This document shows positions 8,356-16,613 of a stretch of 64,000 nt of DNA, in pieces (the stretch's first letter is position 1; each line of letters opens with the position of its first letter). The DNA lies in contig JBMYRB010000004.1 in assembly GCA_049601915.1 (NCBI GenBank), positions 1 to 64,000 on the forward strand, written 5' to 3'. Origin of the DNA: UBA8079 sp049601915 (GTDB taxonomy: Bacteria > Pseudomonadota > Alphaproteobacteria > UBA6615). A program made the position numbers and the translations under genes. A model generated the notes under the pieces. The model worked only from the letters and a program-made list of their open reading frames with translations. It was not told the origin of the DNA and ran no database searches.

Positions 8356-8421
8356 CGTTTAAGAACCATTGCTCATCAATAGGATTGTGATCATTATATT
8401 CATGAGATATTTTCAACACTT

Positions 8422-9324
8422 ATGAGCCATCCCTCGACCCGGTCCCTGGAGATGTTCGACGCGGTCGCGAATACCGGAAGCTTCCGGGCCGCCGCAGAGC
8501 GCCTCGCTGTCTCGCCTTCGGCCGTCAGCAAGGCCATATCCGAGCTTGAAACCAGGCTGGGCGCGCGCCTGATCGCACGCACGACGCGAAGCCTTGCCCT
8601 CACAGAAGCCGGCACGGCCTACCATGCGAGCGTGTCGTCCGCGCTGGCCACGCTTGATGAAGGTGCGGAAACAGTGAACGCCGTCACCGCCGCGCCGCGC
8701 GGCGTTCTGCGCCTTGCGATGCCAGTGACGTTTGGACACATGTATATCGCTCCGTTGCTCCCGCTGTTCGCGGCAAAATACCCTGAAGTCCGCCTCGACG
8801 TCACGGCAACTGATGCGTTTGTCGATGTGGTCGGCGAAGGCTTCGACGCGGTGATCCGTGGCGCGGGCACATTGCCGGATTCGGCACTCATCGCCCGCAA
8901 GATCATGGAGACCCCTACGGTCGTGTGCGCCAGCCCCGCCTATATCGAGAAACACGGTGCCCCCGCCCATCCCGATGAACTGGACGATCACGCCTGCCTG
9001 GTCACCACCGCGACTCAGAGCATTTCCGAATGGGTGTTCGACCGAGACGGTACCGCCTATTCCGTGCCGGTCACGGGACCGCTGCGCAGCACCAGCCTTA
9101 TCGTCGCGCGCGAAGGTGCGCTGGCCGGGCTGGGGATTGCTCAGGTGCCCTATCATTTCGCGGCACCGGAGCTAGACTCCGGCCGCCTCGTTCGCCTGTT
9201 GCGTGACTATGAGCGCCAGGAAGCCGCGGTCTATGCGATCTTCCCCGCCCAGCGCGAGATGGCACTGAAAACCCGCGCCTTCATCAACTTCCTGGTCGCC
9301 GAAGTCGGGAGCGTGCGGCTGTAA
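8422..9324 (+). CDS. LysR family transcriptional regulator
   Basis: A 300-residue LysR-type regulator: N-terminal winged helix-turn-helix (about residues 8-65; FDAVANTGSFRAAAERLAVS then SAVSKAISELE), linker helix, and a periplasmic-binding-like effector domain (about 90-295). The first domain resembles the CrgA/DsdC-type subgroup in which the regulator controls a divergent gene. It is divergent from the osmC-type gene, and the box at 8337-8355 supports control of that gene and itself. The inducer is unknown; an oxidised or electrophilic metabolite would fit the neighbour but is not shown. Confidence 0.92.
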   Translation: MSHPSTRSLEMFDAVANTGSFRAAAERLAVSPSAVSKAISELETRLGARLIARTTRSLALTEAGTAYHASVSSALATLDEGAETVNAVTAAPRGVLRLAMPVTFGHMYIAPLLPLFAAKYPEVRLDVTATDAFVDVVGEGFDAVIRGAGTLPDSALIARKIMETPTVVCASPAYIEKHGAPAHPDELDDHACLVTTATQSISEWVFDRDGTAYSVPVTGPLRSTSLIVAREGALAGLGIAQVPYHFAAPELDSGRLVRLLRDYERQEAAVYAIFPAQREMALKTRAFINFLVAEVGSVRL

Positions 9325-9359
9325 CCGCCCGCCCCCGATATTCGTGCGTCAGGCGCGGC

Positions 9360-10802
9360 CTACAGGCCCGTCTGGGTAATGAACTTGGTGTTCAGATAAG
9401 CGTCGATCGCCTCTGAACCGCCTTCCGACCCGTAGCCAGAATCCTTGACGCCACCGAAATGTGTCTCGATCAAACCGATACCGTGATGGTTGATCGACAC
9501 CATACCGCTCTCGAACGCGGAACCGATCTCCTGCGCCGTCTTGGCCGACTTGGTGTAGGCGTAGGCCGCGAGCCCGTAATCGAGACGGTTGGCCTCGGCG
9601 ATGACCTCGTCGAAGTCGGTGAACGGCATGATCGGCGCGACCGGGCCGAACGGCTCCTCATTCATGATGCGCGCGTCCATCGGCACATCGGTCAGCACCG
9701 TCGGCTCGAAGAAGTAGCCCTCGTTGCCCTTGCGGCCGCCACCGGTGTGCACAGTGGCGCCCTTGCCCACCGCGTCCGACACGAAGCCGTCGATCGCATC
9801 GACACGCCGGTCGTGAGCCAGCGGGCCCATCTTGGTATCGGGGTCCAGACCATCACCCACTGGCAGAGTCGAGGCAAACTCGGTGAAGCCTTCCACGAAA
9901 CGGCCATAGTGCTTCTCATGCACCAGGAAGCGCGTTGGCGACACGCAGACCTGGCCCGCATTGCGGAACTTGTTGGCCGTCAGCACCTTGAGCGCGACCT
10001 CCACATCGGCGTCCTCGAAGACGACCGCCGGCGAATGCCCGCCCAGTTCCATGGTCACACGCTTCATATGCGCACCGGCTATCGCGGCAAGATGTTTACC
10101 CACCGCAGTCGAGCCGGTGAAGGTGACCTTGCGGATCGTGCGATGGGGGATGAGATATTCGGAAATCTCCGCGGGAATGCCGTAGACGAGATTAACGACA
10201 CCATCCGGCAGACCGGCATCCACGAAGCAACGCACCAGCTCCGCGCAACTCGCCGGAGTTTCCTCCGGCCCCTTCAGTATGATCGAGCAGCCCGCGCCGA
10301 CGGCGCCGGACAGCTTGCGCACCGCCTGGTTGATCGGGAAGTTCCAAGGCGTGAAGGCCGCCACGGGGCCCACCGGCTCCTTGACGATTGATTGGGTTAC
10401 ACCGCCCATGCGCGCGGGGATCACGCTGCCATAGGTGCGGCGCGCCTCTTCGGCGAACCAGTCGATGATGTCAGCGCCGAACAGCGTCTCGATCTTCGCC
10501 TCACCGATCGGCTTGCCCTGCTCCATGGTCATCAGAGTCGCGATCGCATCGGCGCGCTCGCGCACCAGATCGGAGGCCTTGCGCATCAGCTTGTAGCGAT
10601 CGAAGGCAGAGACCTCTTTCCACGCGCGGAAACCCTTCTCGGCAGCTTCGAGAGCCACATCTAGGTCGGCTACGCACGCATGGGCGACATTGCCGATCGG
10701 ATCGCCGGTAGCGGGATTGATCACATCGATCGTCTCCCCACCCGCCGCCGGCATCCACTTGCCGTCTATATGGAGTTCAATATTCGGATAAGCGTCGGTC
10801 AT
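9360..10802 (-). CDS. NAD(P)-dependent aldehyde dehydrogenase, succinate-semialdehyde dehydrogenase class
   Basis: A 480-residue aldehyde dehydrogenase. The cofactor loop is FTGSTAVGKHLA near 228-239, the general base is E252 in MELGGHSP, and the catalytic thiol is C286 in NAGQVCVSPT. TPWNFPINQ near 151-159 and the overall length match the class that oxidises succinate semialdehyde or related short omega-oxo acids in GABA-type catabolism. I start at the ATG at 10802 (MTDAYPNIELHIDGKW), where family homology begins; reading from 10907 would add 35 residues of unrelated sequence. No GABA transaminase is adjacent, so the substrate is inferred from class only. Confidence 0.9.
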   Translation of the reverse strand: MTDAYPNIELHIDGKWMPAAGGETIDVINPATGDPIGNVAHACVADLDVALEAAEKGFRAWKEVSAFDRYKLMRKASDLVRERADAIATLMTMEQGKPIGEAKIETLFGADIIDWFAEEARRTYGSVIPARMGGVTQSIVKEPVGPVAAFTPWNFPINQAVRKLSGAVGAGCSIILKGPEETPASCAELVRCFVDAGLPDGVVNLVYGIPAEISEYLIPHRTIRKVTFTGSTAVGKHLAAIAGAHMKRVTMELGGHSPAVVFEDADVEVALKVLTANKFRNAGQVCVSPTRFLVHEKHYGRFVEGFTEFASTLPVGDGLDPDTKMGPLAHDRRVDAIDGFVSDAVGKGATVHTGGGRKGNEGYFFEPTVLTDVPMDARIMNEEPFGPVAPIMPFTDFDEVIAEANRLDYGLAAYAYTKSAKTAQEIGSAFESGMVSINHHGIGLIETHFGGVKDSGYGSEGGSEAIDAYLNTKFITQTGL

Positions 10803-10997
10803 CGTAATGGTTCCCACATGGTCTGGTTGGTTCGAAAGCTCGGGGCCATGTCCGGCCAAAAAATACCGAGAAGTTCGTAGCAGCGTTTCGGCGGCAAGAA
10901 AACTCAACCCTTTGCAGCGGACTCCGCAATACGAACAAGCAAACGCGCTGCGGCGCTCATACCGGCCGCGTCGGGGTGCGAAAGATATCCAACGCCA

Positions 10998-11975
10998 TCA
11001 GGCCGCGAGGAAGTTCTCGAGGCGCTGGCGGATCAGCATCTCGGCCTCGGCCATGATCCGGTCGATCAGCTCCTGGCAGCTCGGGATGTCGTTGATCAGT
11101 CCGGCAACCATGCCGCAGGACCACGCGCCGGCATCCATGTCACCATCGAGCATCACCTTCGGATACACCCCCGCGACCTCCGCCGCGATGTCCTCGAACG
11201 CGATATTGGACCCGAGCGTCCGCTCCTTCTCGAGCAGGCGTTCGACCGCATCATTGGTCAGCACCCGCTCGGTATTGCGCAAGGGCCGCATCACCAGCCG
11301 GGTGTCGAGCTCGCTCGCGGCCACGATCGCGGCCTTCACATTGTCATGCACCGGCGCCTCCTTCGTGACGATGAAGCGCGTGCCCATATTCATGCCGTCC
11401 GCGCCCATGGCCAGCGCGGCGACCAGCGAACGCGCGTCCGCCATGCCGCCCGAGGCGACGAACGGAATCTCTAGTTCGTCGGCCGCGCGGGGCAGCAGGA
11501 TCATGTTGGGGATGTCGTCCTCGCCGGGATGGCCGCCGCATTCGAACCCGTCGACCGAGACCGCATCGCAGCCGATCTCCTGGGCCTTCAGGGAGTGGCG
11601 CACCGTGGTGCATTTGTGGATCACGGTGATGCCGTTGTCCTTCAGCAGCGGCAGCCACTTGGCAGGGTTGTTGCCCGCCGTCTCGACGATCTTCACCCCG
11701 CCATCGATTATCGCCTGGACGTACCCCGGATAATCCGGCGCGTTGACGATCGGCAGGAATGTCAGGTTCACCCCGATCGGCTTGTCGGTCATGTCGCGGC
11801 AACGCGCGATCTCGTTCGCAAGGTCGGCGGGGGATTTCTGGGTAAGCCCTGTGATGATCCCTAGGCCGCCCGCGTTCGACACGGCGGCCGCGAGCTCGGC
11901 GAAGCCCACATAGTGCATGCCGCCCTGGACGATCGGATGCTCGATACCGAACATCTCGGTGATGCGTGTCTTCAT
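10998..11975 (-). CDS. Nitronate monooxygenase / 2-nitropropane dioxygenase family FMN enzyme
   Basis: A 325-residue TIM-barrel FMN oxidoreductase of the nitronate monooxygenase family. Markers are PIVQGGMHYVGFAELAAAVSN at the N-terminus, GGHPGEDD near 150 for flavin/phosphate contacts, and GGMADARSLVAALAMGADGM near 180, which binds FMN phosphate. The conserved catalytic histidine of class I enzymes corresponds to the GGHPG histidine. Enzymes of this family oxidise alkyl nitronates such as propionate-3-nitronate, though several are enoyl reductase-like. Its start overlaps the stop of the HxlR regulator by four bases (ATGA), so the pair is translationally coupled and the regulator very likely controls it. 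Confidence 0.9.
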   Translation of the reverse strand: MKTRITEMFGIEHPIVQGGMHYVGFAELAAAVSNAGGLGIITGLTQKSPADLANEIARCRDMTDKPIGVNLTFLPIVNAPDYPGYVQAIIDGGVKIVETAGNNPAKWLPLLKDNGITVIHKCTTVRHSLKAQEIGCDAVSVDGFECGGHPGEDDIPNMILLPRAADELEIPFVASGGMADARSLVAALAMGADGMNMGTRFIVTKEAPVHDNVKAAIVAASELDTRLVMRPLRNTERVLTNDAVERLLEKERTLGSNIAFEDIAAEVAGVYPKVMLDGDMDAGAWSCGMVAGLINDIPSCQELIDRIMAEAEMLIRQRLENFLAA

Positions 11976-12451
11976 GATTGGCTCCTGGCGATGTCGCGTG
12001 CGTGTTCGAATTCGGGGGATAGACGCGGCTCGGCGTCATGGGCGTGCATCCGCTCGCCGCAATCGGGGCAGGTCATCCGCGGGGCCACTTTCGCACCGCA
12101 ACCCTTGTGGCGGATCTCGACCGGGGTCCCGCCTTCCTCGAACCAGCAGTCACCCCAGTTTTTCATGGCGATAATCACAGGCCAGAGGTCGCGCCCCTTG
12201 GCGGTCAGGCGATACTCGTGGCGTGGCGGGCGGGTGCTGTAGGTCTCGCGGCGCAGGATGCCTTCGCGCTCGAGCCGCTTCAGGCGCTGGCTCAGCGTGT
12301 GGGGCGACGCCCCTGTCTGGCTCTGCATCTCATCGAACCGGCGGCTGCCCAGGAAAAGCTCGCGCAAGACCATCAGGGTCCACTCATTGCCGAGCAGCTC
12401 GATGGTGCGGGCGCAGGTACAAATCTGGGTGGCGAGATCGGACCGGCTCAT
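11972..12451 (-). CDS. HxlR family transcriptional regulator with C-terminal zinc-ribbon-like Cys4 segment
   Basis: A 159-residue winged-helix regulator of the HxlR/YodB type. The signature cysteine and helix are CARTIELLGNEWTLMVLREL (about residues 12-31), followed by GSRRFDEMQ, the recognition helix and LTAKGRDLWPVI. HxlR proteins often sense thiol-reactive compounds through the N-terminal cysteine. An unusual feature is the tail (residues about 120-140) with KGCGAKVAPRMTCPDCGERM, four cysteines in two pairs, likely a structural zinc ribbon. I start at the ATG at 12451, directly after a perfect palindrome; the longer reading from 12499 would translate the operator itself. It is coupled to the nitronate monooxygenase gene. 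Confidence 0.9.
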   Translation of the reverse strand: MSRSDLATQICTCARTIELLGNEWTLMVLRELFLGSRRFDEMQSQTGASPHTLSQRLKRLEREGILRRETYSTRPPRHEYRLTAKGRDLWPVIIAMKNWGDCWFEEGGTPVEIRHKGCGAKVAPRMTCPDCGERMHAHDAEPRLSPEFEHARDIARSQS

Positions 12452-12483
12452 ATCACTTACTTCAATTATTGAAGTAAGTGATA
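12451..12483. promoter_or_regulatory. Perfect 33-bp palindromic operator of the HxlR regulator
   Basis: Half-site TATCACTTACTTCAAT (12451-12466), one central T, then its exact complement (12468-12483). It abuts the start codon and covers the -10 element of the promoter described next. The core ACTTAC...GTAAGT is the type of dyad bound by HxlR dimers, so autorepression is the natural reading. Confidence 0.75.
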
Positions 12484-12506
12484 GTAAACCCACCGTCACC
12501 GGTCAA
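12478..12506 (-). promoter_or_regulatory. Candidate sigma-70 promoter of the hxlR-type / nitronate monooxygenase operon
   Basis: On the minus strand TTGACC (12506-12501) and TATCAC (12483-12478) are separated by 17 bases. The -10 hexamer is the outer end of the palindrome, so bound regulator would block RNA polymerase. The start codon follows 27 bases downstream. Confidence 0.55.
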
Positions 12507-12552
12507 CGCGGGACCCAGCACCCTGCCTCACGGGATGAGACAGTTTCTGGCC

Positions 12553-12920
12553 TCAGACGAGGATCTTGTGCGGCATCCGCTTGGGGTGATCTTCCATAAA
12601 GGTGATGCCCGAGGCGTTCACGCCCAGGTCGATCATCAGCTTGGCCAACGCGATGGACGGGGAGCAACCCTCCAGCACCGGCACTTCCCAGCCCCGCTCG
12701 GCGAGTTCCTTCTCGATGAAAGGCTTGAGCCAGAGCGCGCCCGAGCAGCCGAGCGTGATCGCTTCCGCGCCGTCTTCCATGAGGGCCAGCTCAGCCTGCT
12801 CGACGGCGTTGTCGACGGCGAGCGACTTCTCACCGGCCAATCGCCATAGGTCGCCTCGGCGCCCGGATGCAGGTCCCTGTCGATGCCGTCGAGATAGGGC
12901 ATGACCATCTCGCCGTTCAT
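12553..12920 (-). pseudogene. Broken Asp/Glu/hydantoin-racemase-like gene (N-terminally truncated, frameshifted)
   Basis: Two frames carry pieces of one protein. From the ATG at 12920 the first frame reads MNGEMVMPYLDGIDRDLHPG and continues to ...ATYGDWP, then loses sense near 12838. The second frame picks up at about 12837 with AGEKSLAVDNAVEQAELALM and continues with DGAEAITLGCSGALWLKPF to the stop at 12553. The LGCSG loop, holding a family cysteine, and the final SPSIALAKLMIDLG helix are typical of the C-terminal half of Asp/Glu racemase-like proteins. Full-length members have about 210-240 residues; only about 120 remain here. The ATG overlaps the NmrA-type gene's stop (ATGA), so the remnant may still be translated briefly. 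Confidence 0.6.
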
Positions 12921-13786
12921 CAGCCGCTGAACGCGCCCGCGTGATCCCGGGCGAAGTCCGCCGGGGTGCGCGGCGCGTGGCCGGCCAACTGCTCGATCAG
13001 GTCGTTGCCGTAGGACGCCATGTTGCCCTCGGCAGCCATGCCCATGAGCGTCGACTGATGGTCGATCAGCCAGTCGGGCATGCCGCGCTCCTTCATCGCA
13101 CCGACAGCACCCTCCATGGGCACCTGGACGAACGCGACCTCCTTGCCGATGGCATCACCGATAGCCGCAATGGCCTCCGACGGGCTGACATTCGGGCCGG
13201 AGAGCTCGTAAGTCTGGCCCGCATGGCCGTCAGTCGTCAGGACACCCGCGGCCACGTCGGCGCTATCGCGCACGTCGATCATGCCCATCGGCACATCGCC
13301 CGGCAACGGCATCATCAATTTGCCCATGCCCTTGATCATTTCAGCCATGTTCAGGAAGTTCTGCATGAAGAAGCCCGGGCGCAGAAATGTCCATTCCAGG
13401 CCGCTGGCCTTGATCGCTTCCTCGATTTCCCAATGGCCGCGGCCGATCTTGGCCGGTGTGTCTTCCTTGATGATGAAGCTGACACCCGAGAGCTTCACGA
13501 TGCTCTTGGCACCCACGGCCTTGGCCGCGTTCACCGCGTTCATCTGCTGTTCGACCATCACCGGGCTGTGGCCCGACAGCAGAAACACCTTGTCGCAACC
13601 CTGGAGGCCCGCCTCGACGCTGGCCGCATCGGCCAGGTCGGCCTGCACCAGCTCGACATCAACGCCGAGTTTCTCGGCAGCGGCTGCCGGATCACGCACG
13701 AGGCAACGGAACTCTGCGCCCTTTTCCTTGAGGGCCGCGACTAGCGCGCGGCCGGTGGAGCCAGTGGCCCCGATGACACCGATCAT
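12920..13786 (-). CDS. NmrA/SDR-type NAD(P)-binding protein (atypical short-chain dehydrogenase)
   Basis: A 288-residue atypical SDR of the NmrA/HSCARG/QOR2 group. The dinucleotide motif is GATGSTGRALVAAL (residues 6-19), followed by the FRCLVRDP strand that selects phosphorylated cofactor and a GCDKVFLLSG segment near 67. These proteins either act as NAD(P)H:quinone/azo reductases or sense the NADP redox state without catalysis; the SDR Tyr-Lys pair is not obvious, which favours the second possibility or a non-classical reductase. It is the upstream gene of a pair with the broken racemase-like remnant, overlapping it by four bases. Confidence 0.85.
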   Translation of the reverse strand: MIGVIGATGSTGRALVAALKEKGAEFRCLVRDPAAAAEKLGVDVELVQADLADAASVEAGLQGCDKVFLLSGHSPVMVEQQMNAVNAAKAVGAKSIVKLSGVSFIIKEDTPAKIGRGHWEIEEAIKASGLEWTFLRPGFFMQNFLNMAEMIKGMGKLMMPLPGDVPMGMIDVRDSADVAAGVLTTDGHAGQTYELSGPNVSPSEAIAAIGDAIGKEVAFVQVPMEGAVGAMKERGMPDWLIDHQSTLMGMAAEGNMASYGNDLIEQLAGHAPRTPADFARDHAGAFSG

Positions 13787-13926
13787 GATTTCTGTCCCCT
13801 GTTCATTTGTTCTTATTCATAGACGCCAAACGAGCAACCTTCCGACCGTATGACAACGTATGGAGCTAATTTGGTTCGCATATCACATACACGTGGGCTC
13901 AAGAACAGGGGATGCACATTTATTCG

Positions 13927-14874
13927 CTATGCGAACCAGGCGAGCAGAACAGACACGGTAATCAACGCCCCTGCAGTACCGATCACCAGGGACGACGCGG
14001 CCCTCGCCACGTAGACCCCATAGGACTGGGCGATCAGGAACACCATCATCCCGCCCGGCAGGGCGGCGGTGATGGTCACCACCGCCAGCTCCAGGTCCGA
14101 CAGGCCGAACAGGTAGCGAGCCGCGACGAACACGACCAACGGGTGCGCAATCAGCTTGGCCGTGGCCATGGTCGCGGCCTGGGGAATGTTGCCCGCTACC
14201 TTGAAACCGGCCAGCACCGCGCCGAGCGCGAACAGCGCGGCGGGGATCGTCGCCTCGGCCAGCATGTCGATAATGGTGGAGACGGGCCCCGGCAGGCCGA
14301 GGCCGAGCACCGACCAGACGAAACCGACGAAGATCGCGATGATCACCGGGTTGGTGACGATCGAGCGTCCGGCGAGCCGCGCCGTCCCGGCCCACCCAAC
14401 GGAGCCGGCCTTGCCATCTCCTGCTTTTCCAAGGTCATGCAGGGTGAAAAAGATCGTCGAGAAGACCAGCGAGTGGAAGGTGATGATGACCATCAACGGC
14501 ACCAGCCCCGCCTCGCCGAAGGTGGCGAAGACAATCGGAATGCCCAGCAGCGACGTATTGGCGAACATCGTGCCCATGGCGAACGACGCCTGCTCCCCGT
14601 CGCGCAGTTTGAACACGCCGCGCCCGAACAGCAGGGCCGCCCCGAGCACCGCAAACGACCCCAGATAATAGGCGTAGGCCACATCGAGGTTGAGGTTCTC
14701 CAGCGGCTGGGCCCGCACGATGGTGCGAAACAGCAGCGCCGGTACGGCGACATAGAGTACGAAGTTGTTCAGCCCGTCGACCGCGCTCTCGGGAAACAGC
14801 CGCGACTTGCCGCCGATCACCCCGAGGGCAATCAGCCCGAAGATGGGCAGGACGATGGCGAAGACGGTAGTCAT
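13927..14874 (-). CDS. AEC (auxin efflux carrier) family transporter
   Basis: A 315-residue inner-membrane protein with about ten predicted hydrophobic helices in two five-helix halves (for example residues 3-22, 35-55, 66-82, then 170-190, 203-222, 235-252, 260-280 and 290-314). The family pattern is visible: an N-terminal IVLPIFGLIALGVI helix and the asparagine/proline-containing crossover segments MFANTSLLGIPIVFATFGEAG and ALPGGMMVFLIAQSYG. Bacterial AEC members export malate, malonate or other carboxylates; the substrate is unknown. It stands alone between a divergent-free spacer and a repeat-bearing gap before gatB. Confidence 0.9.
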   Translation of the reverse strand: MTTVFAIVLPIFGLIALGVIGGKSRLFPESAVDGLNNFVLYVAVPALLFRTIVRAQPLENLNLDVAYAYYLGSFAVLGAALLFGRGVFKLRDGEQASFAMGTMFANTSLLGIPIVFATFGEAGLVPLMVIITFHSLVFSTIFFTLHDLGKAGDGKAGSVGWAGTARLAGRSIVTNPVIIAIFVGFVWSVLGLGLPGPVSTIIDMLAEATIPAALFALGAVLAGFKVAGNIPQAATMATAKLIAHPLVVFVAARYLFGLSDLELAVVTITAALPGGMMVFLIAQSYGVYVARAASSLVIGTAGALITVSVLLAWFA

Positions 14875-14901
14875 GAACTAGCTTCGAATACCTCTAATCA
14901 C

Positions 14902-14975
14902 GTCATGCCCGGACTTGATCCGGGCATCCCGCATAGGTCCTCGAAGGAGATGCGCGGGTCAAGCCCGCGCATGAC
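14902..14975. repeat. Dispersed palindromic repeat, complete copy
   Basis: Two hairpins sit back to back. The first has arms CCCGGA and TCCGGG around CTTGA (14908-14924). The second is GCGCGGG-TCAA-CCCGCGC (about 14952-14970). The whole unit is bounded by GTCATGC at the left and GCATGAC at the right. Near-identical units occur at 38261-38290 (half) and 38972-39046 (complete). Confidence 0.8.
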
Positions 14976-15006
14976 AATAATCGGGAACTGAATACATTCG
15001 GTTGGG

Positions 15007-16554
15007 CTAACCGCCCAGCTTCTCGCGCAGCAGCTCGTTGACCATCTGCGGGTTGGCCTTACCTTGGGTCGCCTTCATCACCTGGCCGGTAAACCAGCCC
15101 GCGACCTTGATGTTGCCGCCGCGATACTCGTTGGCCTGGTCGGGGTTGTCGGCGATAATCTGGTCGACGATGGCGGAAATCTCGCCTGAGTCCGAAATCT
15201 GCTTCAGGCCCTTCTCCTCGACGATGTCCGCGGCGTCCTTGCCCGTGTCGAACATCTCGTCGAACACGTCCTTGGCGATCTTGCCCGAGATGGTCCCGTC
15301 GGCGATCAGGTCGAGCAGCCCGCCGAGCTGGGCGGCGGACACCGGGCTGTCGGCGATCTCGAGATCGCCGGCGTTGAGGCGCCGGAAGAAATCACCGGCC
15401 ATCCAGTTGGCCGCGATCTTGGGATCGCGCTCGGCGCCGTCCGGGTCGACCACGGCCTCGTAGAATTCCGCCGTCTCCCGCTCGGCGACCAACACGCCCG
15501 CGTCATAGGCGTTCAGGCCGAACTCCGATGCAAACCGGGCCGCCTTGGCGTCGGGCAGCTCCGGTAGGCTTTCCTTGATCTCATCCACGAAGGATTGCTC
15601 AAGCACGACCGGCAACAGATCAGGGTCGGGGAAGTAGCGATAGTCATGGGCCTCTTCCTTGGAACGCATGGAGCGCGTCTCACCCCGGTCGGCGTCGAAC
15701 AGACGCGTCTCCTGGTCGATCTCGCCGCCGTCCTCCAGAATCTCGACTTGGCGGCGCGCCTCGTAATCCACTGCCTCGCGCACCGAACGCAGGGAGTTGA
15801 TGTTCTTGATCTCGCAGCGCGTGCCCAGCTCGTCCCCGGGCTTGCGCACCGAGACGTTCACATCCGCGCGCAGGGAGCCTTCCTGCATGTTGCCGTCGCA
15901 GGTGCCCAGGTAGCGCAGAATCGAGCGCAACTTCGCCAGATAGGCCGCGGCCTCCTCGCCCGAACGGATATCGGGCTTGGAGACGATCTCCATCAGCGCC
16001 ACGCCGGAGCGGTTCAAGTCGATATAGGTCTGGGTCGGGTGGCGATCATGGATCGACTTGCCCGCATCCTGCTCCAGATGGATGCGCGCGATGCCCACCT
16101 CGAAGCTCTCGCCATCCTCAAGGTCCACGCTCACACGCCCCTCCCCCACGATGGGGTCGGAGAACTGGCTGATCTGATAGCCCTGGGGCAGGTCGGCATA
16201 GAAATAGTTCTTCCGGTCGAAGACGGACCGAAGATTAATCGCGGCCTCGAGCCCCAGCCCCGTGCGCACGGCCTGGCGGATGGCAGCGATATTCAGCACC
16301 GGCAGCATGCCGGGCATGGCCGCATCGACGAGGCTCACCTGGCTGTTGGGCTCACCGCCGAACGCGGTAGACGCGCCGGAGAAGAGCTTGGATTCCGAGA
16401 TCACCTGGGCATGGACCTCCATGCCAATGACGATCTCCCACGATCCGGTCTCTCCCTCGATCAGGTCGGCGGAATTGTGGCCGATGCGCGAGGTGAAATG
16501 CCCGGCCAGATGGTCGGGGACGTACTCGTCGGCGGTGTCGGTCGCGTCGCTCAT
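15007..16554 (-). CDS. gatB: Asp-tRNA(Asn)/Glu-tRNA(Gln) amidotransferase subunit B
   Basis: GatB binds the misacylated tRNA and phosphorylates the side chain of Glu-tRNA(Gln) or Asp-tRNA(Asn) before amide transfer by GatA. The 515-residue product has the diagnostic WEIVIGMEVHAQVISESKLF block (about residues 43-62), DRKNYFYADLPQGYQISQ near 110-127, a HLEQDAGKSIHD segment near 158, and the C-terminal YqeY-like tail domain (about 365-515) used for tRNA recognition. Compared with relatives it carries about 30 extra N-terminal residues with no alternative start inside them. It is the last gene of gatC-gatA-gatB, 21 bases after gatA, a gap largely filled by the dispersed repeat at the gatA 3' end. 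Confidence 0.96.
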   Translation of the reverse strand: MSDATDTADEYVPDHLAGHFTSRIGHNSADLIEGETGSWEIVIGMEVHAQVISESKLFSGASTAFGGEPNSQVSLVDAAMPGMLPVLNIAAIRQAVRTGLGLEAAINLRSVFDRKNYFYADLPQGYQISQFSDPIVGEGRVSVDLEDGESFEVGIARIHLEQDAGKSIHDRHPTQTYIDLNRSGVALMEIVSKPDIRSGEEAAAYLAKLRSILRYLGTCDGNMQEGSLRADVNVSVRKPGDELGTRCEIKNINSLRSVREAVDYEARRQVEILEDGGEIDQETRLFDADRGETRSMRSKEEAHDYRYFPDPDLLPVVLEQSFVDEIKESLPELPDAKAARFASEFGLNAYDAGVLVAERETAEFYEAVVDPDGAERDPKIAANWMAGDFFRRLNAGDLEIADSPVSAAQLGGLLDLIADGTISGKIAKDVFDEMFDTGKDAADIVEEKGLKQISDSGEISAIVDQIIADNPDQANEYRGGNIKVAGWFTGQVMKATQGKANPQMVNELLREKLGG

Positions 16555-16573
16555 ATCAATTCTCTGCTCTTTT

Positions 16574-16613
16574 CCTCATCCTGAGAAGGGCCGCAGGCCC
16601 GTCTCGAAGGATG
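16574..16613. repeat. Dispersed palindromic repeat overlapping the gatA stop codon
   Basis: The unit reads CCTCATCCTGAG, then AAGGGCCGCAGGCCC, then GTCTCGAAGGATGG. The centre GGGCC-GCA-GGCCC (16588-16600) is a perfect hairpin and the outer arms CATCCT / AGGATG are complementary. It belongs to a repeat type common in alphaproteobacterial intergenic DNA, here supplying the last 12 residues and stop of GatA. Confidence 0.75.

Noticed and set aside
13796..13911. Inverted repeat CCCCTGTTC / GAACAGGGG around the NmrA-type gene start and the AEC gene stop
   Set aside because: The arms are nine bases long and about 100 bases apart; too weak and too distant to be called a feature.
13912..14991. 359-aa frame on the plus strand opposite the AEC transporter
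   Set aside because: Opposite-strand mirror of a clear membrane transporter gene, with an end encoded by the dispersed repeat.
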